A DNA stretch of 9,939 bases, taken from assembly GCA_017643965.1 (NCBI GenBank), contig JAEPMM010000089.1, forward strand, positions 1 to 9,939. Reading direction: 5' to 3'. Position 1 is the first letter of the stretch. Every line of letters starts with the position of its first letter. The notes below the pieces were generated by a model. The model saw nothing but the letters and a program-made list of their open reading frames with translations, had not been told where the DNA came from and did no database searches. A program made the translations under genes and the position numbers. Below, in pieces: positions 1-6,808 of the stretch. Source of the DNA: Marinobacter sp. Its GTDB lineage: Bacteria; Pseudomonadota; Gammaproteobacteria; Pseudomonadales; Oleiphilaceae.

Positions 1-3000
1 AACGCGGACTTCGCCGAAGCCTGCGAAGCCGAAGGCATCGCCTTCATCGGCCCCACCCCCACCCAGATGCGGGAGTTCGGCCTGAAGCACCGGGCGCGGG
101 AGCTGGCGGAAGCCGCCGGCGTGCCCCTGGCCCCGGGCAGCGGTTTGCTGAACAGCCTGGACGAGGCGCTGGGGGTGGCAGACAACCTGGGCTACCCGGT
201 AATGCTGAAAAGCACCGCCGGCGGTGGCGGCATCGGCCTCACCCGCTGCAACAGCGACAGCGAGCTGCGGGAAGCCTTCGAAACCGTGCGCCGCCAGGGC
301 CAGAGCTTCTTCAACGACAGCGGCGTGTTCCTGGAGCGCTTCATCGCCCGCGCCCGCCACGTGGAAGTGCAGATGTTCGGGGATGGCGAGGGCAATGTGG
401 TGGCCCTGGGGGAGCGGGATTGCTCGCTGCAGCGCCGCAACCAGAAAGTGGTGGAAGAAACCCCGGCGCCGAAACTGCCGGCGGCCACCCGCCAGGCCAT
501 GCTGGACGCCGCCGTATCCCTCGGCCAGTCGGTCAGTTACCGTTCCGCCGGCACCGTGGAATACATCTACGACGAGGAACGGGACGAATTCTATTTCCTG
601 GAAGTGAACACCCGCTTACAGGTCGAGCACCCGGTGACCGAGTCCGTCACCGGTCTGGACCTGATCGAGTGGATGCTGAAGATCGCCGCTGGCGAAAGTC
701 CGGACCTGGCCGGTTTCCAGCCAGAGCTGAACGGCGCCTCCATGGAAGTGCGCATCTATGCCGAAGACCCGCTGAAGGATTTCCAGCCCTCCCCCGGCGA
801 GCTGACCGACGTGCACTGGCCGGAGGACGGCTTGCGAGTGGATACCTGGGTGGAAAACGGCAGCGAAGTGTCGGCCCATTACGACCCGATGATCGCCAAG
901 CTGATTGTGCACGGCAAAGACCGTGACGACGCGCTGGCCAAACTGCAAACGGCGCTGGCGGAAACCCGGCTGATGGGCATTGCCACCAACCTGGATTACC
1001 TGCGCCAGGTAGTGGCCCAGAAGAGCTTTGCCGATGGAGTGGTGTCTACTCGAGCGCTGGAGAGCTTCGAGTTCAAGCCATCGGTCGCCGAAGTGGTCAA
1101 ACCCGGCACCTACACCACGGTGCAGGATTACCCCGGCCGCGTGGGTTACTGGAACATCGGCGTGCCGCCCAGTGGTCCGATGGACGACTACGCCTTCCGC
1201 ATCGCCAACCGCATTGTCGGCAACCATCACGAGGCGGCGGGGCTGGAAGCCACCCTGATTGGCCCCAGCCTGAAGTTCCACAAGGACTCCGTAGTGGCGC
1301 TGACCGGTGCACTGACCGAAGCCACCCTGGACGACAAACCGGTGGAGTTCTGGAAACCCATCACCGTCAAAGCGGGCCAGGTGCTGGCCGTGGGCAAGGC
1401 CATCAAGGGCTGCCGCACCTACCTCGCGGTGCGCGGCGGCTTCGATGTGCCGGTGTATCTGGGCAGCCGCTCCACCTTCGCCCTCGGCCAGTTCGGCGGC
1501 CACGGCGGCCGGCCTCTGCGCCCCGGTGACATTCTGAGCATCAGCCAGATCAACCTGCCCGCCTGCACCACCACCGCGCCCACCCACGACCCGGCGCCGG
1601 CGGACCCGGACCTGATCCCGGCCTACCCGAATCACTGGGAAATCGGCGTGCTCTATGGCCCCCACGGCGCTCCGGACTTCTTCACCGAGAAGTCCATCGA
1701 GAAATTCTTCCAGCAGGACTGGGAAGTGCACTACAACTCCAACCGCCTGGGCATCCGCCTGAACGGCCCGAAACCCGAGTTCACCCGGGAAGACGGCGGC
1801 GAGGCTGGTTTGCACCCGTCCAACATCCACGACTGCGAATACGCCATCGGCTCCATCAACTTCACCGGCGACATGCCCGTGATCCTCACCAAGGATGGCC
1901 CCAGCCTGGGCGGCTTCGTGTGCCCGGTGACCATCGCCAAAGCGGAGCTGTGGAAAGTTGGCCAGGTCAAACCCGGCGACACCATCCGATTTGTCGCCAT
2001 TGATAACGACACCGCGGTGAAGCTGTCCGAACGCCAGGAACTGGCCATCGCCAGCCTGATGGCGCCACCGGAAGTGCCGCTGGTCGCCCCCCAACTGGCG
2101 CCGCTGAACGACCTGTCCGCCACCATTCTGGCCCACCTGCCGGAAAAAGACGGCCGCCCGGAAGTCACCTACCGCCAGGCCGGCGACCAGTACATCCTGC
2201 TGGAATACGGCCCCAACGTGATGGACCTGGGCGTGCGCATGCGCATTCACGCCCTGATGGAAGCCATCGCCGACGTACAGCCCAGCGGCCTGCTGGAGCT
2301 CTCCCCCGGCGTGCGTTCCCTGCAGCTGCGCTACGACGCTCGCCTGCTGTCACAGCAGGCGCTGATGGAGTATCTGCTGGACCTGGAAGCCACCCTGCCG
2401 CCCACGGATGAGCTGAAAGTGCGCAGCCGGGTCATCCACCTGCCCATGGCATTTGAAGACAGCGCGACGCTGGAAGCCGTGGACAAATACCGCCAGTCCG
2501 TTAGAGACACCGCGCCTTGGCTGCCCAACAACGTCGACTTCATGCAGCGCATCAACGGCCTGCCCACCCGCGAAGACGTTCGGGACGTGCTGTTCTCCGC
2601 GCGGTATCTCGTGCTTGGACTGGGGGACGTCTACCTCGGAGCCCCCTGCGCGGTCCCGCTTGACCCAAGGCACCGCTTGCTGACGTCCAAATACAACCCG
2701 GCCAGAACCTACACCGCCGAAGGCACCGTCGGCATCGGCGGCGTCTACATGTGCATCTACGGTATGGACTCCCCGGGTGGTTACCAGTTGGTGGGCCGCA
2801 CCCTGCCGATCTGGAATAAATACCTTAAGAACCCCCAGTTCGCCGAGGGTGCCCCCTGGCTGCTAAGGTTCTTCGATCAGGTGTGCTATTACCCGGTGAC
2901 CGAAGCCGAACTGGACGAAATGCGCGACCAGTTCCGCGCCGGCCAGTTGGAAGTAAAGATCGAAGAGGAAACCTTCGATCTGAAATCCCATCAGGCGTTT

Positions 3001-3372
3001 CTGGATGCCAACGCGGACTCCATCGCTGATTTCCGCAAACTACAGAAGGCGGCGTACGCGAAAGAAGTCGCCCTCTGGAAAGACAGCGAAGCCGAAGAGC
3101 TGGACAAGCTGGCGAAAGCACCGCCAAAACCAGACGTATCCGATCTGGAGAAGTTCGGCGAACTGGTCAGTGCCGAGATCGCCGGCAATATCTGGAAATG
3201 TCTCGTTAAGCCTGGCGATATCGTGGCCGAAGGTGATCCATTAATCATCGTAGAAGCTATGAAAATGGAGTTCGAGATAAACGCGACCCTGTCCGGCGAG
3301 ATCAGCGCATTGCACACGTCTCCCGGCAAAGCCGTAACCCCCGGCGAGCCTATACTGAGCATTAAAGTCTAG
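1..3372 (+). CDS. uca: Urea carboxylase (or guanidine carboxylase), 5'-truncated by window edge
   Basis: Biotin-dependent, ATP-using carboxylase that makes allophanate from urea (or carboxyguanidine from guanidine) in the cytoplasm; an allophanate hydrolase would finish the pathway. The frame is open from base 1, so the ATG at 67 is internal; 1123 residues are visible of the roughly 1200 usual for the family. Domains in visible numbering: biotin carboxylase with the ATP-grasp glycine loop KSTAGGGGIG (K at 70), ERDCSLQRRNQK (from 138) and EVNTRLQVEHPVTE (from 201); an AHS2/KipA-like carboxyltransferase half from about 365 (TVQDYPGR, PPSGPMDDYAFRIAN); an AHS1/KipI-like half from about 722; a charged helical linker (about 945-1045); and a C-terminal biotinyl domain with EAMKME, where the lysine to be biotinylated is codon 3262-3264. 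Ends in TAG. The next gene is a GntR regulator, not allophanate hydrolase. The family is very sure; urea versus guanidine as substrate is not settled. Confidence 0.95.
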   Translation, partial: NADFAEACEAEGIAFIGPTPTQMREFGLKHRARELAEAAGVPLAPGSGLLNSLDEALGVADNLGYPVMLKSTAGGGGIGLTRCNSDSELREAFETVRRQGQSFFNDSGVFLERFIARARHVEVQMFGDGEGNVVALGERDCSLQRRNQKVVEETPAPKLPAATRQAMLDAAVSLGQSVSYRSAGTVEYIYDEERDEFYFLEVNTRLQVEHPVTESVTGLDLIEWMLKIAAGESPDLAGFQPELNGASMEVRIYAEDPLKDFQPSPGELTDVHWPEDGLRVDTWVENGSEVSAHYDPMIAKLIVHGKDRDDALAKLQTALAETRLMGIATNLDYLRQVVAQKSFADGVVSTRALESFEFKPSVAEVVKPGTYTTVQDYPGRVGYWNIGVPPSGPMDDYAFRIANRIVGNHHEAAGLEATLIGPSLKFHKDSVVALTGALTEATLDDKPVEFWKPITVKAGQVLAVGKAIKGCRTYLAVRGGFDVPVYLGSRSTFALGQFGGHGGRPLRPGDILSISQINLPACTTTAPTHDPAPADPDLIPAYPNHWEIGVLYGPHGAPDFFTEKSIEKFFQQDWEVHYNSNRLGIRLNGPKPEFTREDGGEAGLHPSNIHDCEYAIGSINFTGDMPVILTKDGPSLGGFVCPVTIAKAELWKVGQVKPGDTIRFVAIDNDTAVKLSERQELAIASLMAPPEVPLVAPQLAPLNDLSATILAHLPEKDGRPEVTYRQAGDQYILLEYGPNVMDLGVRMRIHALMEAIADVQPSGLLELSPGVRSLQLRYDARLLSQQALMEYLLDLEATLPPTDELKVRSRVIHLPMAFEDSATLEAVDKYRQSVRDTAPWLPNNVDFMQRINGLPTREDVRDVLFSARYLVLGLGDVYLGAPCAVPLDPRHRLLTSKYNPARTYTAEGTVGIGGVYMCIYGMDSPGGYQLVGRTLPIWNKYLKNPQFAEGAPWLLRFFDQVCYYPVTEAELDEMRDQFRAGQLEVKIEEETFDLKSHQAFLDANADSIADFRKLQKAAYAKEVALWKDSEAEELDKLAKAPPKPDVSDLEKFGELVSAEIAGNIWKCLVKPGDIVAEGDPLIIVEAMKMEFEINATLSGEISALHTSPGKAVTPGEPILSIKV

Positions 3373-3402
3373 GGGAAGCCAGCACAGGGTTCACTGCAGT
3401 GG

Positions 3403-3481
3403 TGGGGGAAGTCTTTTTTCAAAACGTCGCCTGTCTGAGCGAAGCGAGTTTAAGCGACGTTTTTAAAAAAGACTTCCCCCA
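3403..3481. repeat. Palindromic intergenic repeat, copy A (probable bidirectional terminator)
   Basis: Two 28-nt arms (3403-3430 and 3454-3481) are inverted copies with one mismatch, separated by a 23-nt spacer containing TGTCTGAGCGAAGCGAGTT. The inner stem ACGTCGC/GCGACGT is preceded by an A run and followed by a T run on both strands, which is the layout of a bidirectional intrinsic terminator. It sits 31 bp past the carboxylase stop codon. The same element recurs at 7058-7151 with nearly the same arms, and the same core recurs inverted at 6809-6901 with different arms. Short reading frames through it encode nothing credible. Confidence 0.85.
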
Positions 3482-3531
3482 TCGCCGCCGCCCCCAAAGC
3501 CAGACGCAACAGGCACGCAAAGAGCACAACT

Positions 3532-4254
3532 ATGACTCGGAAACCAGCGGTAAAGCGCAAAGAGAGTATGGCCGACCGGGTATACGAGGCCTTGAAGGAT
3601 GACATCTTCGAGTTTCGGTTAATTCCTGGCGACAAGTTCAGTGAGGGAGACGTTGGAACACGATTGAGCGCCAGCCGAACGCCGGTGCGAGAAGCGCTGT
3701 ACCGATTGCAACGGGAGGGCTATGTCGAGGTTTTTTTCCGCAGTGGCTGGCAGGTCAAACCGTTCGACTTCCAACAGGTCGAAGAATTGTATGACCTGAG
3801 GATTACGCTGGAACGGGCCGCCATGCACAAGATCTGTGCTCTGGACGAACAGCCTCAGGCCGTGCGAACGCTGACGGCCATCTGGAACCCGGATCATCCC
3901 TCCGAGCGAGCGGTCGGCAGCACCGTGCGGGCACTGGACGAAAGCTTTCATTGCGATCTGGTCGCAGCCGCTGGCAACCGGGAAATGACCCGCATCCATC
4001 GGGAGATTACCGACCGGCTGCGAATCATCCGTCGACTGGATTTCACCCGGGACGATCGGGTGGACGCCACCTACGTGGAACACTCGGAGATTCTGGCTGC
4101 CATCCGATCGGGCGAGGCCACCGCCGCCGCCGACAAACTCACTCAGCACATCCGCACCTCCCAGAAGGCCGTTCGCGAGATCACCATGGAGCGAATTCGC
4201 GAGGCGGCCGCGGCCCATCGGGGCGGGCAAAAAACTGCCTCGGAGACCGCGTAA
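3532..4254 (+). CDS. GntR-family regulator with FCD domain, next to urea carboxylase
   Basis: A 240-residue DNA-binding transcription regulator. The N-terminal winged helix-turn-helix (about residues 12-77: ADRVYEALKDDI, then the recognition segment LSASRTPVREALYRL) is typical of GntR proteins. The C-terminal part (about 82-210) is an FCD ligand domain. The usual metal-ligand residues all appear to be present: D136 and H140 in LDESFH, H184 in VEHSEIL, and H206 in TQHIRTSQK. This suggests a metal-assisted small organic acid-type ligand. I chose ATG 3532, which has a weak AAAGAG 7 nt upstream; ATG 3568 is a possible later start. The gene lies in the same direction as the carboxylase but is separated from it by a terminator-like palindrome, so it may have its own promoter. 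Control of the urea/guanidine genes is inferred from position only. The short run GGQKTASETA at the C-terminus lies outside the domain. Confidence 0.9.
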   Translation: MTRKPAVKRKESMADRVYEALKDDIFEFRLIPGDKFSEGDVGTRLSASRTPVREALYRLQREGYVEVFFRSGWQVKPFDFQQVEELYDLRITLERAAMHKICALDEQPQAVRTLTAIWNPDHPSERAVGSTVRALDESFHCDLVAAAGNREMTRIHREITDRLRIIRRLDFTRDDRVDATYVEHSEILAAIRSGEATAAADKLTQHIRTSQKAVREITMERIREAAAAHRGGQKTASETA

Positions 4255-4302
4255 ATACTGAACTTCGGTTCATTTTCGAGCCACGCCAACGGCTCACGAA
4301 TC

Positions 4303-4320
4303 TGTAGGATATATCGCACA
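4303..4320 (+). promoter_or_regulatory. GacA/UvrY-box-like activator site upstream of the small RNA
   Basis: TGTAGG-N6-CGCACA is an 18-bp imperfect palindrome resembling the GacA upstream activating sequence known from pseudomonad rsm genes (TGTAAG-N6-CTTACA). The first half matches at 5 of 6 positions, the second at 4 of 6. Its centre lies about 63 bp upstream of the predicted RNA start. The downstream promoter has no good -35 box, as expected for an activator-dependent promoter. The assignment rests on similarity and position. Confidence 0.55.
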
Positions 4321-4363
4321 AGATCGGGAGCGATTGTCCGATATGTGCAAATCAGGCCCCCTG

Positions 4364-4369
4364 TAGAAT
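4364..4369 (+). promoter_or_regulatory. -10 box of the Rsm/Csr-like small RNA
   Basis: TAGAAT differs from TATAAT at one position and lies 5-6 nt before the first RNA hairpin (4375-4390), which sets the likely start at about 4374. The position 17 nt upstream (4341-4346, ATATGT) is a poor -35, in keeping with dependence on an activator at 4303-4320. Confidence 0.5.
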
Positions 4370-4373
4370 GGTC

Positions 4374-4575
4374 GTTGTCAGGGATGACAAGCCAGCAAGG
4401 AACGTTGGCGCAAGGATGATGACTCCAGGGATTTGGAGCAGCCCACGGATCAGGGCAAACAGGGACGACCACCAGGGATGAAGCACACAGGACGTGTGTA
4501 GCCTGAAGGATCAGGCGGGGGTCAGCCACGGGCAAGGGATCACACGGAATGTGGTCCTGCTCCGTGCACTTTTTT
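4374..4575 (+). ncRNA. Rsm/Csr-type small RNA (RsmY/RsmZ/CsrB-like sponge of RsmA/CsrA)
   Basis: This is an RNA gene of about 200 nt in a gap with no credible protein. Twelve GGA triplets occur (starting at 4382, 4399, 4414, 4429, 4435, 4447, 4463, 4476, 4490, 4508, 4537, 4546), and seven of them sit in hairpin loops: TTGTCA[GGGA]TGACAA (4375-4390); GCCAGC[AAGGAAC]GTTGGC (4391-4409); CTCCA[GGGATT]TGGAG (4423-4438); GCCC[ACGGATCA]GGGC (4441-4456); ACACA[GGACG]TGTGT (4485-4499); GCCTGA[AGGA]TCAGGC (4501-4516); and the terminator hairpin with loop CGGAA. GGA shown in a loop is the binding site for RsmA/CsrA dimers, and arrays of such hairpins define RNAs that sequester the protein. A GacA-box-like site, a -10 box and a terminator frame the unit. 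I recognise it by architecture, not by sequence alignment, so which named RNA it corresponds to is open. No minus-strand gene is evident here. Confidence 0.9.
4527..4575 (+). terminator. Intrinsic terminator of the small RNA
   Basis: A 16-bp interrupted stem (4527-4544 with 4550-4566: CACGG, GCA, then GGATCACA paired with TGTGGTCC, TGC, CCGTG, with a 2-nt bulge on one side and a 1-nt bulge on the other) closes on the loop CGGAA. After CAC it is followed by T6 at 4570-4575. The loop also carries a GGA, so it doubles as the last protein-binding hairpin. Confidence 0.8.
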
Positions 4576-4686
4576 GCCTTCCAGTTCTTGCTCACCTGCA
4601 ACAATCTTCCGACCAGCGAACTTCCTGCTGACTGCGTTCTGGCATCTAACCATAACGAAAGTATTCAGACTCAGGAGCTCACGCCC

Positions 4687-4956
4687 ATGAAATCCACGCC
4701 AATGATGGCCACACTGGTTCTTCTTTTCAGCCTGCTGACCGGCTTCGCCTACGCCGAACCGGCCGCCGTCAACATCAACACCGCCGATGTGGAAACCCTC
4801 GCCAGCCTGAACGGCATTGGTGAGAGCAAGGCCCAGGCCATTGTCGCTTATCGCGAAGCCAACGGCCCGTTTCAGTCCGCCGACGACCTGGTTAACGTGA
4901 AAGGCATTGGTGAAGCCACCGTTGCGAAGAACGCCGACAGCCTCGCCGTCAAGTAA
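4687..4956 (+). CDS. ComEA-type secreted helix-hairpin-helix DNA-binding protein
   Basis: An 89-residue protein with a Sec signal peptide (MKSTPMMATLVLLFSLL..., likely cut after AYA at residue 23), leaving a mature domain of about 66 residues. The mature part starts VNINTADVETLASLNGIG and has two helix-hairpin-helix motifs, LNGIGESKAQAIVAYR and VKGIGEATV, the classic ComEA/T2SK-like fold that binds DNA without sequence preference. A periplasmic DNA receptor role in uptake or competence is the usual assignment for stand-alone members, but many are uncharacterised. The start at 4687 is supported by AGGAG at 4673-4677 (9 nt spacing) and by the signal peptide. The frame can be extended upstream, but that would run into the small RNA terminator. 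No clear promoter was found in 4576-4672. Confidence 0.9.
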   Translation: MKSTPMMATLVLLFSLLTGFAYAEPAAVNINTADVETLASLNGIGESKAQAIVAYREANGPFQSADDLVNVKGIGEATVAKNADSLAVK

Positions 4957-4966
4957 GCATTGCCCA

Positions 4967-4985
4967 GCGGAGCCACCGGCTCCGC
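4967..4985. terminator. Strong hairpin after the ComEA-type gene
   Basis: GCGGAGCC-ACC-GGCTCCGC is a perfect 8-bp stem with a 3-nt loop, 10 nt past the stop codon. No T run follows, so it is either a weak terminator or an mRNA 3'-end stabiliser. Confidence 0.5.
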
Positions 4986-4997
4986 GACCTTCCGCCA

Positions 4998-5025
4998 CTG
5001 GCGTTGCCAGGATCGCACTGATAAT
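4998..5025 (+). promoter_or_regulatory. Possible promoter/operator of the permease gene
   Basis: The perfect 13-bp palindrome CTGGC-GTT-GCCAG (4998-5010) is followed 9 nt later by GATAAT (5020-5025), a 5-of-6 match to a -10 box. The palindrome covers the place where a -35 would be, as an operator or activator site might. No known regulator motif is recognised. Confidence 0.3.
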
Positions 5026-5064
5026 CTCACGCCCTTGCTCAACACCAAGCCAGGTCGCTCTCCG

Positions 5065-6033
5065 ATGATTCACGGTGCACTTCTTATTGCCCTCGCCGCC
5101 TTGCTCTGGGCCACAACCGGTATCGTGGCCAAGTTCCTGTTCACCGGAACGGAATTGCAAGCCATCACCCTCGGATTCTTACGCCTGGCAGTCGCGCTGC
5201 CGTTCTTTTTCGTGCTGATGCTCCGGGAGCGCCGGGATACCACCGGCCAGCCCTCAGCGCGGCAGCGGCTGCCGGTGATCACCCTGAAAGCCTTGCTTCC
5301 GCTGGCCGCCCTCGGTTTGTTCCAGGCCTGCTACCAGGGCAGCTATCTGATTGCCGTGGACCTGACCGGGGCCGGCATTGCCACCCTGATTGCCCTGTGT
5401 CTGGCGCCGGTGCTGGTGGCCATCATGGCCGCGCCGCTGCTGGGCGAAAAACCGGGGCTTGTCACCGTGCTGGCGCTGGTGGCGGCCATTGCCGGCACCT
5501 CCATGCTGGTGGTCAGCGATATGGGTACCGCCGGAGAACTGCGCCTGGCGGGCATTCTGGTGGCCGTGTTTGCCGCCGTGGTGTACGCCGGCTTTACCCT
5601 GACCAGCCGCCACACCTCCACCGGCACGCCGGTGTTCACCACCGCCTTCATCTGCTTCGCCACCGCGGCACTGATCCTGCTGATGGTGCTGCTGGTCACC
5701 GACGGCTTTGACGGTATCGAAACGCTGGGCATCCGGCACTGGCTTATGGTGGGCTACATTGGCGTGGTCCCCACCTGCATCGGTTACCTGAGCTTTTTTG
5801 CCGGTATGAAAACCACGCCTGCTACGTTGTCCAGCATCATCGTGACGCTGGAGCCGCTGTTCGTCGCCCTGCTTGCGTGGGTCATTCTCGGGGAGGTGCT
5901 GGGGATTATCGGTGTGGTTGGTGCAGTGATTCTCACTGCGGCGGTCATCGTGGCCTCGCAAAGCAGCGCCAGAACCCTGCCCGGCGCAGTGCGGGGGGAT
6001 GACCAGCCGATCAGCGGGCGTCAGGCCGACTGA
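5065..6033 (+). CDS. EamA/DMT-superfamily permease (RhaT/YdcZ-like transporter)
   Basis: A 322-residue inner-membrane protein with about ten hydrophobic segments in two EamA repeats. The first repeat starts ALLIALAALLWATTGIVAKFLF and includes APLLGEKP near residue 125. The second starts near residue 160 (LAGILVAVFAAVVYAGFTL) and ends with the typical LEPLFVALLAWVILGE, followed by a polar tail. Members export amino acids, metabolites or drugs; the substrate cannot be read from the sequence. The start at ATG 5065 is preferred because the first membrane helix begins at once after it. The frame is open farther upstream from a TTG at 4960, but that stretch is not hydrophobic. The ribosome site is weak (AGG at 5052-5054). 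The gene is separated from the ComEA-type gene by 108 bp containing a hairpin and a possible promoter, so it is probably its own unit. It ends convergently with glyoxalase, 14 bp apart. Confidence 0.9.
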   Translation: MIHGALLIALAALLWATTGIVAKFLFTGTELQAITLGFLRLAVALPFFFVLMLRERRDTTGQPSARQRLPVITLKALLPLAALGLFQACYQGSYLIAVDLTGAGIATLIALCLAPVLVAIMAAPLLGEKPGLVTVLALVAAIAGTSMLVVSDMGTAGELRLAGILVAVFAAVVYAGFTLTSRHTSTGTPVFTTAFICFATAALILLMVLLVTDGFDGIETLGIRHWLMVGYIGVVPTCIGYLSFFAGMKTTPATLSSIIVTLEPLFVALLAWVILGEVLGIIGVVGAVILTAAVIVASQSSARTLPGAVRGDDQPISGRQAD

Positions 6034-6040
6034 CGCCCGC
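6014..6040. terminator. Hairpin shared by the convergent permease and glyoxalase gene ends
   Basis: GCGGGCGTCAG and CTGACGCCCGC form a perfect 11-bp stem with loop GCCGA. It overlaps the last codons of the permease and lies 7 nt beyond the glyoxalase stop. No T run is present on either strand, so it is at best an atypical bidirectional terminator or 3'-end stabiliser. Confidence 0.55.
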
Positions 6041-6047
6041 CAGCCTG

Positions 6048-6596
6048 TCAGCCGTCTTTGCGCTGTTTTTCCAGCATGTTCGGCTGCAGGATCTCGATCC
6101 AGTAGCCGTCGGGGTCCTTGATGAAGGCCAGGCCTTTCATCTTGCCGTCGTCCGGCTTCTTCACAAACTCCACACCGAGCGATTCAAAACGGTCACAGGC
6201 GGCATACACGTCCGGCACCGCCAAGCCAATGTGGCCGAAGCCCTGGGGTTCGTCATTGCCATTGTGGTAGCTGAAATCGGCGTCGTTCTCGGTGCCCCAA
6301 TTGTGGGTCAGCTCCAGCATGGCCTCTCGGCCGAAGATGAAGGTGGTGCGGTGGGCGTCGTCCGTCGGCACGGTGCTGGCCTGACGGTCGTCCAGGTAGG
6401 CGAGGAAGTACAGGGTGAATTTCATCTCGGGGAAATCGAGCTTCCGCACCAGGCGCATGCCCATCACGCGGGTGTAGAAATCCATGGAGCGCTCGGGGTC
6501 TTTGATGCGCATCATGGTCTGGTTGAAAACGTAGCCTTCTGTTTCCGGAACCGGTGCTTCGTGCAGGCCGGCGGCCTGTTCAAAGTGCTTGGGCAT
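6048..6596 (-). CDS. gloA: Lactoylglutathione lyase (glyoxalase I), long type
   Basis: Converts the hemithioacetal of methylglyoxal and glutathione to S-lactoylglutathione in the cytosol. The protein has 182 residues, the long form found in pseudomonads and eukaryotes rather than the roughly 135-residue E. coli form. It resembles the human enzyme closely along its length: NQTMMRIKDPERSMDFYTRV, MKFTLYFLAY, LELTHNWGTE, GFGHIGLAVPDV, KKPDDGKMKGLAFIKDPDGYWIEIL. The four expected metal ligands are present: Q26, E95, H122 and E168. The long type is usually zinc-dependent, so zinc is inferred. The start is ATG 6596-6594 with an AAGGGA ribosome site upstream. The gene is probably monocistronic: a terminator pointing toward it lies 95 bp upstream and it converges with the permease. 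Confidence 0.96.
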   Translation of the reverse strand: MPKHFEQAAGLHEAPVPETEGYVFNQTMMRIKDPERSMDFYTRVMGMRLVRKLDFPEMKFTLYFLAYLDDRQASTVPTDDAHRTTFIFGREAMLELTHNWGTENDADFSYHNGNDEPQGFGHIGLAVPDVYAACDRFESLGVEFVKKPDDGKMKGLAFIKDPDGYWIEILQPNMLEKQRKDG

Positions 6597-6621
6597 GGTT
6601 TGTCCCTTTTTTAATTGCTTG

Positions 6622-6637
6622 GGTTAAACGTTATACC
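6622..6637 (-). promoter_or_regulatory. Possible glyoxalase promoter with imperfect palindrome
   Basis: On the minus strand TATAAC (6635-6630) is a 5-of-6 match to a -10 box, 34 nt before the start codon. It is embedded in the 16-bp imperfect palindrome GGTATAACGTTTAACC (6637-6622), centred on AACGTT. No convincing -35 is seen at 17 nt; TTGAAA lies 21 nt upstream, which is too far. Confidence 0.35.
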
Positions 6638-6690
6638 TGCGTGCGTTACCGGTGGATTTCAAGGGTGCTTCAAGAGTGCCTCAAGGGAAC

Positions 6691-6731
6691 AAAAAAAGGC
6701 CCCGCAGTCAGAGACCGAACCTGCGGGGCCT
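6691..6731 (-). terminator. Rho-independent terminator, minus strand
   Basis: On the minus strand, AGGCCCCGCAG pairs with CTGCGGGGCCT around a 13-nt loop and runs straight into seven T (plus-strand A at 6691-6697). It ends transcription coming from the alkB side and shields glyoxalase from read-through. It lies about 440 nt past the alkB stop, so it would give alkB mRNA a long structured tail unless an earlier element stops it. Confidence 0.9.
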
Positions 6732-6756
6732 GAAAGGGCCAGTTTCCTGGCACGCG

Positions 6757-6775
6757 CTTCAGAGACGCTCTGAAG
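6757..6775. other. Short perfect hairpin in the alkB-glyoxalase gap
   Basis: CTTCAGAG-ACG-CTCTGAAG is a perfect 8-bp stem with a 3-nt loop. Only a weak T stretch (TTTCT) follows on the plus strand and none on the minus strand. Its role is unknown. Confidence 0.5.
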
Positions 6776-6808
6776 TTTCTGGTATCTGGTTTTTGGCTTT
6801 GGAGTACA

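Noticed and set aside
616..2250. Long minus-strand reading frame (544 codons) opposite the carboxylase
   Set aside because: It is a GC-driven shadow; the plus strand has unmistakable conserved carboxylase domains throughout, and the minus product has no recognisable motif.
2560..3370. Apparent drift to less preferred codons toward the 3' end of the carboxylase
   Set aside because: The shift is slight by eye, domains are continuous and the reading frame is intact, so I see no case for recombination without a codon-usage calculation.
3399..3602. Small plus-strand reading frame, and a similar one at 6974-7165
   Set aside because: They share the peptide VFFKNVACLS-like segment only because both run through copies of the palindromic repeat; this is repeat translation, not protein homology.
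4549..4686. Upstream extension of the ComEA-type gene to an ATG at 4549
   Set aside because: It lies within the small RNA terminator and would bury the signal peptide; ATG 4687 has a good ribosome site.
5254..5961. Minus-strand reading frame opposite the permease
   Set aside because: The product is rich in H, Q and G without any domain, the typical reverse of a hydrophobic membrane-protein gene.
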